Below are positions 11,801 to 23,689 of a stretch of 64,000 nucleotides of DNA, one piece after another. Where the stretch lies: positions 29,721,258-29,785,257 of the forward strand of contig CM052354.1 in assembly GCA_028551475.1 (NCBI GenBank), in the 5' to 3' direction. The notes below the pieces were generated by a model. It did no database searches. It had not been told where the DNA came from and was given only the letters and a program-made list of their open reading frames with translations. The DNA is from Casuarina equisetifolia (Eukaryota > Streptophyta > Magnoliopsida > Fagales > Casuarinaceae). Positions within the stretch are counted from its first letter, which is position 1, and every line of letters begins with the position of its first letter. Position numbers and translations under genes: made by a program.

Positions 11801-12996
11801 GGTCCTCAGGAAAAGGAAAGAAAACTTCTTCCTTTCCAAACTTATCTAACTTAGGGATAAGTACTATATCCCGTATGAGTTTCTAACTAAATGTTACCTC
11901 TAGCACCTCGTTTTGTTCGTGGTTTTATCAGAAGCTTCATATTTCTTCTCATGTCTCTTTCGATAACAGTAAATATTGTGGCAGAAAAGTCCAGAAGGTC
12001 CAGTTTGGAAGACAATTAGCAACCAATATGTGCGTGACTTACAAATAACAACAGAAGACACCATATTGCTGAATCTTTATTAGCGGTAATTGATTTGATC
12101 ACACCATCAGTCTTAAGATCTTCTTACACCCAAACTTGACCGAGAAGGCAATTTTATCGACGATAGCGTAATTTATGCCCCGTCAATTAAATACAAATTT
12201 CATAATTTTGTTTTCTACTTTGACGTCGAAAGAGCGCCGACCCTTGCATCTTTATATACTTTTCCTGGTGTGCAATAATAGCCCCTGCTTGGAGCACAGT
12301 GACTGTCTTGCGTGCATACACACAGCCCTTCCAGTGCGCAGCCCTCCTTATATATAGTTACTCCATCTGTTAATTCAATAACTTGGTTTGACCACTCGCT
12401 GGAGAATAGTTCTAATGGATCGTAAGCCTCCTTAACCTTCAAGAATTTGTTGGCATATTTGTACCTGTTGATCACTCCATTGAACGCAACATTCCGATTC
12501 TTCCCCCAATGAGGCAATGCCCCGTACTTGAAGAGCGCAAGTTGCTCTACTTCTTCTAGTTTGTCTTCATATAGCCTAGGAGTCATGGGATCCTTGCTTC
12601 GGTAGTAAGTGATGTCAAAATCCACTGCATCTTCTTGCTTGCCAAGATAAGCACTTGAGGCCTTTACATAACGCATAAGGATACAATTGTATGGCTCAAC
12701 CCCACTCATTGCTTTTGGCTCCAACGCAATTGGCTTTTGGACATCTTGGATGATGTTCTTAACCACGGACAAGCCAATACTAAATGTTGTTTGGTGAAAA
12801 AACTCACTCTTGACTCTCGGGTCCCAGGCACACGCTGTTATCAGTGCATCTTCAAGACTATCCAGGCAGGTTCCGGATGATTGAAGGCGGTTGTGATATC
12901 CAATTACAGGATAGCCCGTAAAAAGAATACCTAGTAGTCCAAAGTCAGAATACATCATTGCTTTGAAACGGTAAATTATCAACAATAGAAACAATG

Positions 12997-13678
12997 TAAT
13001 TGAATGTCCATAGACAATAATGGTTTGGAAGACTATTTTCGTCCATAATGGAATTTGATGTCATATTAGAGACTAGAATGAAGAACTTTAATGGATAATC
13101 AGAGCAACTAAGATAAATGACTTGATTGCAAAACTTCTTAAGATATCTTTTTTGGCTTATATTTATTATGTATGGGTAAAATGAAATAAAATATGATTTC
13201 AAAATAGAATAGTTGATATTCCATTCTTGTTGGTTAAAATAAGAAAAATTATATGAGAAAGAACTTCTTTGTTTCAAAATATAAGATTCTCATAGAAAAA
13301 TATCATTTTGGGTGAGATTTGGAAGCTTCCAACCTTTATCCTTTAGTAGTTTTTATGATTCTTTTAATGTTGGGGTATGTCTCTATACTTTTATATATTA
13401 TCTTTATTAATGTAAATTTATATTTTTAGCGAAAAAGAAAATATAATGTAATTGTTTTGAGATACCAATTTTGTTGACAAAAACAGAAAAAGTAGTACGT
13501 AAGAAAGTATTTTTATTTAAAAACATTAAATTCTTTGAAGTAAATATTTTACCTATCATATTTAGAAAATTCTAATCTTGATTTTCTTTTGGATGAGCTT
13601 GTAATGTTGGGATATGTTCTAAAGTCTTTATATTATTTTATTCTTAAATAAATAAACTCACAAACATATTAAACAAAT
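12997..13678 (+). mobile_element. LINE 3' fragments (two tails) in intron 3 of GulLO copy B
   Basis: Two successive tails of the common LINE family are recognisable, one ending near 13445 and a second near 13675, both on the plus strand. The first includes translated similarity to the LINE C-terminal zinc-knuckle region (a LLKLSFLAC-like block). Flanking AAACAATG and AAACAAATG may be a target-site duplication. The insertion point differs from that shared by copies A and C, so this is an independent event. Confidence 0.7.
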
Positions 13679-14349
13679 GATGAAAACATAGAAAGATAAA
13701 AATTGTAATACCGTTATTAGTTAAACCGTAGGCAGCACTTGTGAGTGCAAAAATTACTGTCTTTGCGCCGATGCACTTCCCTTCAGCATCTCCCGTGGAT
13801 TCTTGCAACTCCTCTATTTAAACATGTAGAAAATATGAATCTGTCAAAACCATTACATTTTTATAATGCTAGGGTGTGTCTATATGCTTTTATACACCAA
13901 ATTCTATTAATACAAACTTATGTTTCCACCAAAACTATTGCATTTTGAATAGCAATAATCTCATAAAATTCTTAAGTTCGTGAGAGAGCTGACCCGTGGT
14001 TCGGACAGCGGCCAGTTCAATTGAAGCTGTAGAGCGAAATGGAATAAAGTCATAAACTCCGTCGCCTACGTGTTTATGTAGACCTTGTCATCGACTCGAT
14101 AGATTACCTGGCCTTGACTCGGGTACCATGTTATATCCGCAAACCCATGTCGGTTCCCAAAGCTGGCAACTTGATCTCCCAAGTCTGAATTATTCTTCGT
14201 TTGATAGGTGATGGATCGCTTGAAGAGGGGTTGGAGCTGTAAAGTGACCTGCGAGGGCAGAAATTTTTATTTTACTTGTTCACTTGTCCATTTTGACACG
14301 CTTTGTTGACTTCAATAAGTTCCTTGTAGACAACAAGACATTGATAAAA

Positions 14350-14944
14350 TGTTTGTAGAAAAATGTCATTTTAAGTGAGATTTTGAAACTTTCAATTGTA
14401 TTTTTTTGTAATATTGGTGATTCTTGTAATGTTAAGGTATGTTCCTATATTTTTGTACATTATCTTTTATTAATGTAAATTTATATTTAGACTAAAAAAA
14501 GAAAAAAAAAACTTATTTTTTAGTATACTTGGACTAGTTAGATTTGAAGAAGTATTCTAGCACAACAAAGCTTTTGTAAGAATATCGACAATTGAAATTC
14601 TAAACTGTAATGGATGGTTAAAGCAACTAAGCGAAAGAATTTAGCTACAAAGCTTTTTAAACTTTCTTTCTTAGCATGTCTTTATTGAACATAATCTTAG
14701 ATGTTTTCAAAATAAGATTGTGATATACCAATTTTTTTAGCTAGAATCATGAAAGTAGTTCGTGAAAGAGCATCTTTACTTAGGAATATTAAACTCTCTC
14801 AGGCAAATATTTTATTGTGTCATAATTGGAGAATTTCAAATTCTATTTTCGCTTAGATAAATTGTAATGTTGAGGTATGTCCCTAAGCTTTTGTATTATC
14901 TTGTTCTTTAATGAATAAACTCACATATTCATAAAAAAAAAAAT
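14350..14944 (+). mobile_element. LINE 3' fragments (two tails) in intron 1 of GulLO copy B
   Basis: Alignment with intron 1 of copies A and C is interrupted here after CATTGATAA and resumes at ATCAATAACTT, as for a diverged target-site duplication. The insert contains two LINE tails: one ends in an A-rich run near 14500-14510, the other in a run of A at 14931-14941. The second has a decayed zinc-knuckle coding part around 14600-14700. A nested or tandem insertion of the same family is the simplest reading. Confidence 0.65.
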
Positions 14945-15814
14945 CAATAACTTATATATTACGTGTGTCTAAACCTTATTCACTTGTGCATTTTGACACG
15001 TTTTTTAACTTTAATAAGTTCTTGGTTTAGCCAAAAACATCGATAACTTTTTTATTAGGTATGTCTAAACATCATCTTTATCTTTTTCTTTACACTCAAT
15101 ATACATAAGATGGTAATTTTCTTTTATACTTGCTATAGAAGACTATGCATATGAAATAAATATGTAGGATTTTATGAAAAATAAAAATAAAAAATGCTTA
15201 ATACAATGTAATAAAGCTTATATGTGGCAGATATGTGACTCAATTGGCAACTTATATTGCCTAAGAATAAAAAGTCACAAATTCAACACTTAACTCTTCT
15301 ACTTCACTTACTAAAACAAATTGGTTAAATATTTGTTTGGCCAATCCCTTAGCCTTTTTCCTTTGTTTCATTTGATAAGGGATTCATCAAATTATATCAT
15401 GATTCACATATAGATAAAATATAAAACAAGAAGAATAAGCACACCAAAACATAAGAGATTTAAGGAGATTTAAAACAATATAATATCCTTGATCTCCTAT
15501 AGTCTCTTTTAATAGATTTTCTTATATTTTTTCTATTATTAAACAACCAATATTTCATGAAATTCAGTTATCACCTAGAATATATGAGGTACTCACCATA
15601 AACCTATGAAGCTCTATGACCAAACTCTTAAAGGGGTTCTCTCAAAATAACTAGATAACCCCCTTAAAGGAGCTCTCTTACTAAAATAGCTTATCCATTA
15701 GGTTTCTTCATGTTTTATATATTTATATAGAGAAAAATTATAGTGTCTACAATTACATAAATACCCATACTAATCAAGATGTTACAACTTTGTCATTTAA
15801 TCTAATTGCTCGAC

Positions 15815-16195
15815 CAATTGTAACACCTTTTTTTACCAAGCATTTAGAATTAGACCTAGGTTTGTGGAAGGGTTGCACTAGTTGATATGGAGGGTAGTGC
15901 TTGCCGTCCATAAAAGGTTTATCTACCATAATGCACTTAACCATCATCACATCAGGATTCAAAGGAGATATAAATGTAAAGTTTTTACTTATGTAGTACA
16001 TGAAAGGTTCTCACCAACATTGAACACCAACAGAGAAAAATACTTCACTATTTTTTGTATATTAGTGTTATTTCATTTATTTCCCCAAGTAATATGTCTA
16101 GGCATCTGTTTTCTAGATCAACTAGACATTTAACTTCTTTTGAGAAACATGGGTAGAACCTAACACATTTTCCAAATAAATATAACGTTGGAATG
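15815..16195. other. Unclassified insertion in intron 1 of GulLO copy B
   Basis: Comparison with the same intron in copies A (8.8-8.9 kb) and C (34.2-34.3 kb) shows about 380 extra bases here. Copy B leaves the alignment after a TAATTGCTCGACC block and returns at a TGAACTAGATC block. I recognise no coding domain, terminal repeat or tail in the insert, and its class is unknown. Confidence 0.4.
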
Positions 16196-16390
16196 AAAAA
16201 CTATATCTTGTGAACTAGATCTTTGGTTACAAACTTTACTCCAACATTTGCCGATGGTTTTGATCAAATTTTTACTTGAAAAGACTTACCTATATCTTTG
16301 CATTATGTGGGAGTGTGAGTATTTGCCTTAATTCTTGCAAATTGAACGATAGAACACAAACCATACCTGAGAAATAACACCAAGAACTCT

Positions 16391-17007
16391 TTTAGAGGAA
16401 ATGCATATTGTATTAATAAGTTTTAAAATATAGATGCACAGGGGCATACCTAAGTATTATAAAAATCACTATATCTTAAAAAGGATGGAAATTGAAAGCC
16501 TCCAAATTTCACTCAAAATAACATTTTCTTGAGAAAGATTTTATATTTCTAAACAAATAAGCTCTCTCACGTACTACCTTTTTTACTTTGGCTAAGAAAA
16601 TAGGAATATCAATTGCTTTCCCTTGAAAATGTCTTCTATTTCATTTAGCCCATATATAATAAATGCAAGCTAAGAAAGATAGTTTAAGAAGTTTAACAGG
16701 TAAATCCTTTCCTTTAATTGCTTTAATTATCCACTGTAGCTTTTCATTCCATTCTCCAATGTCACGTCGGATTTCATTTTGAGCGAGAGGACTTTTTCAA
16801 ATCATCATTGTCTATGTACTTCAAAAAAGAGATGACTCTTATTTTCTATATGAGACTAACAAAAATCACAATATATATTTACTGAAAGAAGCCATTGGAC
16901 AATTTCTGTAGCTATAGAAAATCTATCTTTATAAACAAGTCATCCAATAAAATTATATTTACTGATGTCACCTGTTCAAATTATATTATACCAATCCACA
17001 TCAATCA
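16391..17007 (-). mobile_element. 5'-truncated LINE inserted in exon 1 of GulLO copy B
   Basis: The element lies within coding sequence, a few codons from the exon 1 donor. Flanks AATAACACCAAGAACTC on the left and AATAACACCAAAAATCT on the right look like a diverged target-site duplication of about 17 bases. The minus strand shows the LINE zinc-knuckle (CDFC then ENKSHLFF, with a decayed spacer) at about 16790-16880. A KLLKLSFLACIYYIW-like block follows at 16630-16720, then the family's common 3' tail. It has no long A tail and is decayed, so it is not recent. Confidence 0.75.
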
Positions 17008-18009
17008 AAAAATAACACCAAAAATCTAAGTGACATTTTCGTTGCATCAAAAGCTTCATCACCATCCTTGAGATTCTGAATATTTGCATACCCATCTTCA
17101 CTTCCTTCTGGACTGACTATTCGAAGTTCCATGACATAGTCATGGACCGAGCTTCCCTTGCCCTACAATGTCCTACCATGCGCACCCATGCCCAAGATAC
17201 CCCCAATTGTCACGCCCCACTAGTATGGTGCATAAGGCAAGGCTAGCTCGACCTTGGCCGCTCATTGATTAGTTGCCTCAAAGTCACACCAATCTCCACG
17301 GTTATCGTCTTAGCTTCCACATCAATCTTCAAGACATGGTTGAGATACTTGGTGCTTATCAACAGCCCATTTTGACCATCCGAACAAACAAGCGTAGGAA
17401 TGATTTGTGAAAAATGTGTTACTACTTTCATTTTCTTTCCAAGCCTAGTTGTTGTTGCAACTACTGAAATGAGTTCTTCCTCCATAGATGGGTATGCAAC
17501 CTTAGCTGCTTCACAAATGCTCCAGTTGGGGAAGATGCAATATGAGTTTGTAATCGTGCAATTTGTATCCTTTGAGAAACATTTGATGTGGTCCTCTGAG
17601 GGGACTACAACTCACTACAAGGATTAACAGGAGGAGATAGCTAGATTGGAGAACTAGCTGGAACATCACTTTTTTGAACTTAAGATGGCCATAGATAAGA
17701 TTTCTTTTGGTGCTTTTCGTGATAATTTTAACATGCAGTCTAGGGCATTGAGATTGTTGTAGAACATACAAATAGATGCTATGGCTACTGAGGTAAATTA
17801 TCAGTTACGCCTTGACCCAATTTTAAGATTTGTTTAAATTAAGATTTTTGCTGGCTTATTCAACTAGTCATTTCTTGGTCAAAAACCTTAGATTCAGACC
17901 AATTTTGAGTGCGCTCAATGCGATGAGCCAGTGGATTGGTTAAAATAACATATTTTAATGGTTAGATGAATGCTTTTTAAGGTTGTATGTGGTCCAAAAG
18001 AGTTTAGTA

Positions 18010-19240
18010 GATTATTTTTTTATTTTTTAAGTGAAAGGTTAAGAATTATACATCACCATAAAAATTACAAGATTGTTCAATTACAACATCATCATTTAGG
18101 CTTAAATACTACCTACGGCAAATTCCAAAGCTCTTGTAAGAATTCATTACAATTTGTAGGCTTTACTCCTCTGGTAAATGAAATCTTCCCTCTCACGTCA
18201 TTCTTGATTTTAGCAATAATGGTAGAACTATTTAGACTTTTATAACTGAATCTTTTTCTATTTCTTTATCTTTAAATGTGATACAATACAATCTTGAAAG
18301 ATATACTAAGCAAGGTTGCTGCAAAACTCTTACTCTTGACAACCTGGATCATCCAACATATTTCAACACTATAGTATTCAATTCTTCTAGTTAATCTATT
18401 CATACCTAATAGAGTCTTCCATATGTAATTTGTGAACCTGCATTTAAAAAATAAATGTTCTTGTGATTCTTCTCCTTGTTGGCAAAGGTTGCATTGTAGT
18501 CCACTAAGCTATTCCAAATAGCCGCATAATCTGTTGTGGATAGTTTGTCTTTCAAAATGATCAAGTAGATAAAATTATGCTTTGGTATTCTTTCTTTCCA
18601 TACAAGTCTTGCCCATTCAGTATCTTTTCTATTCTCTCTTAATTTTACATAACTTTTGGCAATAGTGCATTATGAGTCCTTCTTTAGTTGTGTGATTTCA
18701 CTTCTTACTCGTAAAATATTCCTAAAACTCTAAGTTAGTGATCCTTTCATCTAAACTTTTAATACATTTCTTCACTTCAAAATTTTCTATTATCATCCAT
18801 TTAATCCATAAAGAATTTGAGTTATTATGCACAAGAGATCGTAAGAGTTTTCTAATTGCTGCCTTATTCCATGTATAAATGTTTATCAAACTCAATCCTC
18901 CAGAAATTTTAGGCCAACTAACTTCTTTCCATGCCAATTTTGTTACATAACATCCATTAGATTTACCTACCCAAAGGAAGATTTTAATCCTTTTTTCAAT
19001 TTCACAAAGTATTTATTTTGGTAGTAGAAAAATTTGCATATAATATATTTGCAAAGATAATAGAATACCTTTTGCTAACTGGAATCTCTCTCTATAACTA
19101 ATATGCTTAGACTCCTAACCTTCAATTCTCCTCAATATTTTTCTGTTAGGATTATATAATCTATATTGGAGTCTTTTGGTAATCAATGGAACTCCCAAGT
19201 ATTTTATAGAAAGTTGGCTTTCTTAGATAGGAATATGATC
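18010..19240 (-). mobile_element. LINE fragment: reverse-transcriptase C-terminus and zinc knuckle
   Basis: Alignment between the upstream regions of GulLO A and B breaks here. On the minus strand the sequence reads as the C-terminal end of an L1-type ORF2. An AWKEVSWPKISGGLSL / TWNKAAIRKLL block lies at 18780-18940, and a CNLCQQGEESQEHLFFKC zinc knuckle at about 18425-18495. Its 3' end is a T-rich run on the plus strand at 18011-18027 (an A tail on the element strand). It is 5'-truncated, without endonuclease or the catalytic FADD-box region, and carries several disruptions. The insertion is upstream of copy B only. Confidence 0.8.
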
Positions 19241-20559
19241 AAGTATTGTTTGAGTAACTTTTGTGAGTGCAAGTCTATTTTCATTTGCAATTTGCATGTG
19301 TTATATACTGGCTTCATTTGTTTAGTTAACTTTGCCCCTAGGATTAGAGTGGAAAGGTCATTTTGTGGATAAAATATGAGCGCGTTGACTTTTTGTGAGT
19401 TTAGTTTATCATTCACAGTTCTCTGTTTCAAATTTGGTGCAACGCGGTGATTGGGGTTTTTATATTTTTAATTCCGTATGCGACTTTTTATATTTTTATA
19501 ATGTTTGAGATGGAAGAGATTCGTTGACCGACTGCTGAATTAGACCAATTTCGTCCGCCGTATAGTGTGGGATAATCCAGCTAATGTCATAGAAGGTAGG
19601 CTCCTGAATTCCTTCATCTAAGGATAAACTATGACTTAAGAGAGAAAACTACGGCTTAATCTCATGTTCACTTGTACATTTTTTAACTCCTGGATTTCTG
19701 TTTCTCTATCTGAGTACGATTACTTGTATCCCTAGGCAACTTAGGACGGAGCAGTTAAAACAATACAAGAAACCCCAGATGATCGTCAATGGGGATCGTA
19801 ATTTCGCAAGTGTCAGTAACTAGAAAGCTATTGTTCAAAAGACCGTTTCCACTCATCTCTAACAATTCAATGACAGCTGGTAATGGAATTCAAATTGGGC
19901 GGTTCTTTGGTTCGTATGCTCTTATCCAACCAATGACTTCCAGTCATAACAAACCTATTTTCTTCAGCTTGGACAAGATAAGGAAAAAGAAGGAGATCGA
20001 AAAATCCAAAATAACAGTCCAAAAGCTCCCTCTGACAGCATAAAACCAATGACTTCTAAAATATTACTGTTGTTAGGATTTGGTAAAGGAGAAATCTTGA
20101 AATTATTAGATGATTAAAGACTTAGCTCAAAAATTAACTTAAGAAGTAGAGGAGATGCTGTAATGACCGGTCCTCTAGGAAAAGAAAAGAAAATTTCAGA
20201 TCCCCTAACTCTCTCTATCTATATATTAAAACAAAATTCTTTTCAGGGGCTTTTCAGGCATTAGGCCTACCGTAGACCTTTTCTACAGCTAACTTTTGGT
20301 AGCTTAGAATTTTTCACTAAGCAGCAGCTAGGCTTAACTTGCATATCTTTTAGACTTTTACCTGTTATGCACAATTTCATTACGTTTAGTGTGCCTTTCC
20401 GTTTCATTTGACTCGGTTTTCATTGTTTTTGACAGTAAAAATGCTGGTAAAAGTGGAATACGATTTCGTGAAGTATTGCAGTAGGATACATTACAGGACA
20501 CCTGAGCCATAATGTCAGCCCAGAATATTATCCCCAGAATTCTCCTTCGTGGTTGCCAT
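19241..20559. repeat. Upstream region of GulLO B with an inverted segment
   Basis: 19.24-19.93 kb matches the upstream region of GulLO A (about 10.05-10.68 kb). The part 19925-20085 matches 11640-11800 in reverse orientation, while about 20370-20400 matches 11590-11625 in direct orientation. The spacer was therefore rearranged by a local inversion or transposition after duplication. No gene is supported in the rest. Confidence 0.5.
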
Positions 20560-20645
20560 TAACATGGTAACCCATTCAATGGACAGTAGAACAAGAAGAC
20601 AACAGTCACAGCCAAAGTTACAAGATTAACAACTCAAAACTTTCT
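20560..20645 (-). pseudogene. F-box gene relict (start region only)
   Basis: The sequence around GTTGCCATTA and AGAACAAGAAGACAA matches the start-codon region and 5' leader of the intact F-box gene (about 23575-23640) and of the remnant at 34870-34930. Nothing of the F-box or LRR body follows directly on the minus strand. It marks a former F-box copy whose body has been lost. Flanking sequence to 21.1 kb is the repeat-like F-box flank also seen at 34.93-35.15 and 40.08-40.64 kb. Confidence 0.55.
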
Positions 20646-21124
20646 GTTATTTATTATATGCCTCTAACCCCAAGTCTAACACGATTGGATTTTAGACTTC
20701 TAAAATGACTTAGTTTTATACTGCTAAAATGACTGGATTTTGAATTCTCAATATAATTTAGTTTTAAACTTTTAAAACAACTAGATTTTGAGAATTCTCC
20801 CAACACTATGTACCCCTTTATTTAAAATCAAAACAAGCTTAATAAACTAAGTTAATAACGTAACTAATTTAAATGAGTGTAAGTCCCTTATTGAGCCTCT
20901 CCTTGGACCTAACACTATCAAAATTAATTAGCTCTTAACTATCATATAAGAAAAACAAGATTATGTGCGATTGATCGAAGCTAAATGAAAGATACTCAGC
21001 TTTTAATCACTCAGAAAAATCTATCAAATATAACAAATAAGTTATTCTTGCATAATATTAGAAATTTTTAAATTACTTGTAACTCATTGTAAAATCTTTC
21101 ACAACCAAAAAAAATTCAGCTAAG

Positions 21125-21245
21125 TTTAACTCTTGGCATCTCTTTGATATGATGCTTAGTTGTGCAACGGCGCTCATGGAGAGGCGAAAAGCAATTTGAT
21201 GAATAATTTCATTTGGAAATTTGACGAATCTATCATCAGAATCTT
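21125..21245 (-). pseudogene. F-box domain relict
   Basis: The minus strand reads DDRFVKFPNEIIHQIAFRL then MSAVAQLSIISKRCQEL, the N-terminal F-box of the same family as the intact gene (compare DRFSDLPADIVYKILSHLP and GTVSKRCRDLC). Only about 40 codons remain, between AT-rich flank repeats. No LRR or FBD part adjoins it. The block 20.88-21.53 kb holding it is missing from the duplicate at 34.9-35.2 kb. Confidence 0.8.
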
Positions 21246-22143
21246 GAAAAGACTAAGCGTGAGTCCTTTATTGAGCGTCTCCTTGCGCCTAACACAATTA
21301 AAGGTTGAATAGTTCCTAACAATTATAAATTAAACAGAATTGTATATCATTGAATGAAAATAAATGAAAGATACTTATATTTTTATCATTTAAAAAATAT
21401 ATCAAATATAACAATTAGGTTATTCTTGCCTTATATTAGAAATTTTAATATTACTTGTAACTCATTGTAAAATCTTTTTTCTAAAAAAAATTTTAAAAAT
21501 ATACATATATACTTTTATAGAGTATCAAAATTTATAATTTGAATATATCTCATCTTTTATGATATTATTCATAAATTTTCATCACTTCATCTGACAATCA
21601 TTGTAACAAGAAGGGTGTTAGGAAGTCCCTAGACATGTATTTACTTTCAAACCTGTCATGGGGAAATTTTCATGCTTTTCACCAAAAGTTTTCTATGAAA
21701 ATCTTATGTGTACATTGGGTTCTAGATAACTATTCAACAAAGAATGGTCCCAAAAGTTTACCACAGTACCCACGCAACAGTAGGCGCATGTGCACAAACA
21801 AGTAACATTGTTAAAACAATCACGACTCCATGGCATTCAATTATCACCAAAACTCATACCGCTTCCTTCAGAATCTTGATCGACAAGACAGGAATACGAG
21901 AATGAAACAAGCAAGTTCTTTTTAAATAAGCACGTAATAAATAAAAAGTAGGATCACCAGGATGACAATTGCATAACATAAAGAAATTAGTAACAAAACT
22001 CAAGTGGGATTCCTCAAGAATCCAACAAAAAGTATGATTATGTTGATAGTATTCAGTTGTATAGATAAAATGAGTAAAAAAAATCTAACTTTATCAAAAA
22101 CTATCTGTAAATAATACTAAAAACTTCCCTTACAATTTTATTC

Positions 22144-23610
22144 TTAATAATCTTCAAGGGAAGGTATCATAAACTCTTTGAACTCGATACAATCTTGTGA
22201 CACTGGTAATGTAGACAAAATGGCTAGCACTACCAACTCCTTTGCATTTTTGAGTACATGCTTTATTTGTTCTACTTCCTTCTTACCATTGAAAAATTTC
22301 ACAGCTATAGTTTTTAAAAGATGACTAAACTGGAGATTTTGAGATTGCTTATATTTCATAAGAAAAAGAGGTGCTTTTTTATTTTTGACTAGGATAAGAT
22401 GTTTAAGATTAGTTGCTCCTTGGAGTAGGTAAGACAATGGTTTGAGTCGTGTACTGCTTAAAGGTCCTCTAATGGCCAAGTGCTCTACGTTACCAAACAA
22501 GAATGGCAGGCAATCATGCATGTGCAAAACACGAACAAAATCATTCCATAGTGTTAGATTTTTGGCTCCACAAATGCTGTGAAGAACCTTCTCAACGCTG
22601 TGTTTTATAGAAGCATGAATTGCCCTCTCTCCCCACCGTGGAAGAAGACCAACTGAGACATATGACAGACTTGGAGAGTTCTCCATATAGTAGTCATCCA
22701 CAATATTGCCAAACCATTGAAATCTTTGGAGATTGGGAGCAGAGATTTCCAACGATGTTTTACGAGATACAGGGGCTTCCCAAATTAGGGAAAGGCTCCG
22801 GAGATTAGGAGCAGAGATTTTTATTGATGGGCTGTCGTAGGACCAGACATACCCATCGATAAAAAGGTGCTGGAGTTTTTGTAGATTCTGGATATCAATA
22901 TTCTGGACTCCCCAATTATGGCGCGTAATTATTAGAGTCTCCACAGAGGAGTTGGCGATAGTAATTGTCGCTACCCCACTTAACGCATCAAGCTTCAACA
23001 CCCTAAGAGACTTGAAAGACGAAAACCATTCTCCGAGGCTTTCGTTCTTCGCATCGACGCCTTTTAATACGAAGACCTCAAGCTTGTCAGCAAAGGAAGG
23101 AATCGATAACGAAGAGGGTAGTCGGAACGGTATATGGACGCTGACTTTGAGGGATCTCAAGGATTTGCAACCCAGAACAAAAAATGGCAAGGAAAAGACC
23201 GGTTGGTGGTGACGGATGTCGAGACAAATGTCTTCCACACTCGAGTTCACTACATGCTGCAACCACATCCTCAACTGATACTCTTCGTCTTCGAAAGTTC
23301 GTACGGAATTCCATTCGAGATGGAAACGTTGCGTCTTCACATTATTCAAACGCCGGAGAGACATAAGCCTATCCAAAAAGTTGAAGAAACTGCATCGACG
23401 TGACTTAGATCTTGGCCACTTAATCCTGAAAGACAACGTTGGGTTGGATATGCATAAGTCTCGGCATCTCTTTGATACGGTGCCTAATCTTGCAAGGTCC
23501 CTCATGGGGAGGTGAGAAAGAATCTTATAAACAATATCAGCTGGAAGGTCGCTGAATCTGTCATAAGAATTCAGCTTCGTTGTTGCCATTAGCTTCTTAG
23601 CTCTTTCCAT
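22144..23610 (-). CDS. F-box/LRR/FBD protein (intact, intronless)
   Basis: A single open frame of 488 codons from MERAKKLMATTK. An upstream ATG at 23724 would add 38 residues, but other copies in the window share the MxRAKKLMATTKLNS start. The N-terminal F-box (residues about 18-55: FSDLPADIVYKILSHLP, GTVSKRCRDLC) would bind SKP1 in an SCF ubiquitin ligase. Degenerate leucine-rich repeats follow (CKSLRSLKVSV, FKSLRVLKLDA, APNLRSLSLIW, APNLQRFQWFG). The C-terminal FBD-like region (HLLKTIAVKFFNGKKEVEQ, HVLKNAKELVVL) starts near residue 435. This is the usual layout and size for plant F-box/FBD/LRR proteins, whose substrates are mostly unknown. Many family members have introns, and this copy has none that I can see. 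At least seven relicts of the same family lie nearby, so it belongs to a birth-and-death cluster. Expression is not shown by the sequence. Confidence 0.88.
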   Translation of the reverse strand: MERAKKLMATTKLNSYDRFSDLPADIVYKILSHLPMRDLARLGTVSKRCRDLCISNPTLSFRIKWPRSKSRRCSFFNFLDRLMSLRRLNNVKTQRFHLEWNSVRTFEDEEYQLRMWLQHVVNSSVEDICLDIRHHQPVFSLPFFVLGCKSLRSLKVSVHIPFRLPSSLSIPSFADKLEVFVLKGVDAKNESLGEWFSSFKSLRVLKLDALSGVATITIANSSVETLIITRHNWGVQNIDIQNLQKLQHLFIDGYVWSYDSPSIKISAPNLRSLSLIWEAPVSRKTSLEISAPNLQRFQWFGNIVDDYYMENSPSLSYVSVGLLPRWGERAIHASIKHSVEKVLHSICGAKNLTLWNDFVRVLHMHDCLPFLFGNVEHLAIRGPLSSTRLKPLSYLLQGATNLKHLILVKNKKAPLFLMKYKQSQNLQFSHLLKTIAVKFFNGKKEVEQIKHVLKNAKELVVLAILSTLPVSQDCIEFKEFMIPSLEDY

Positions 23611-23689
23611 GGATGCGAGAACAAGAAGACAAAGACTTGAAAGCCAGAATAAATCAACAGTAGCGACGGGTTTTGGATTAAGTTTTTTC

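Larger units (their letters stand above)
12215..17692 (-). pseudogene. L-gulonolactone oxidase-like gene, copy B (broken)
   Basis: Same family and exon plan as copy A. Exon 4 (12930-12215) is open and keeps [18 protein letters not shown] and the Cys-rich [14 protein letters not shown], but its last residues differ from copy A. Exon 3 is 13813-13712 (102 nt). Exon 2 is 14248-13994, one base shorter than in A and C; the missing base near 14070 shifts the frame and exposes a TAG. Exon 1 runs from an ATG at 17692 down to the donor at 16367. It has frameshifts and is split by a LINE (16391-17007), so the FAD-binding domain cannot be read through. Intron 1 is expanded to about 2.1 kb by LINE tails (14350-14944) and another insertion (15815-16195). 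This is a clear pseudogene. Confidence 0.88.

Noticed and set aside
22952-23403. Several plus-strand frames within the F-box gene
   Set aside because: They are antisense shadows of the intact minus-strand gene.
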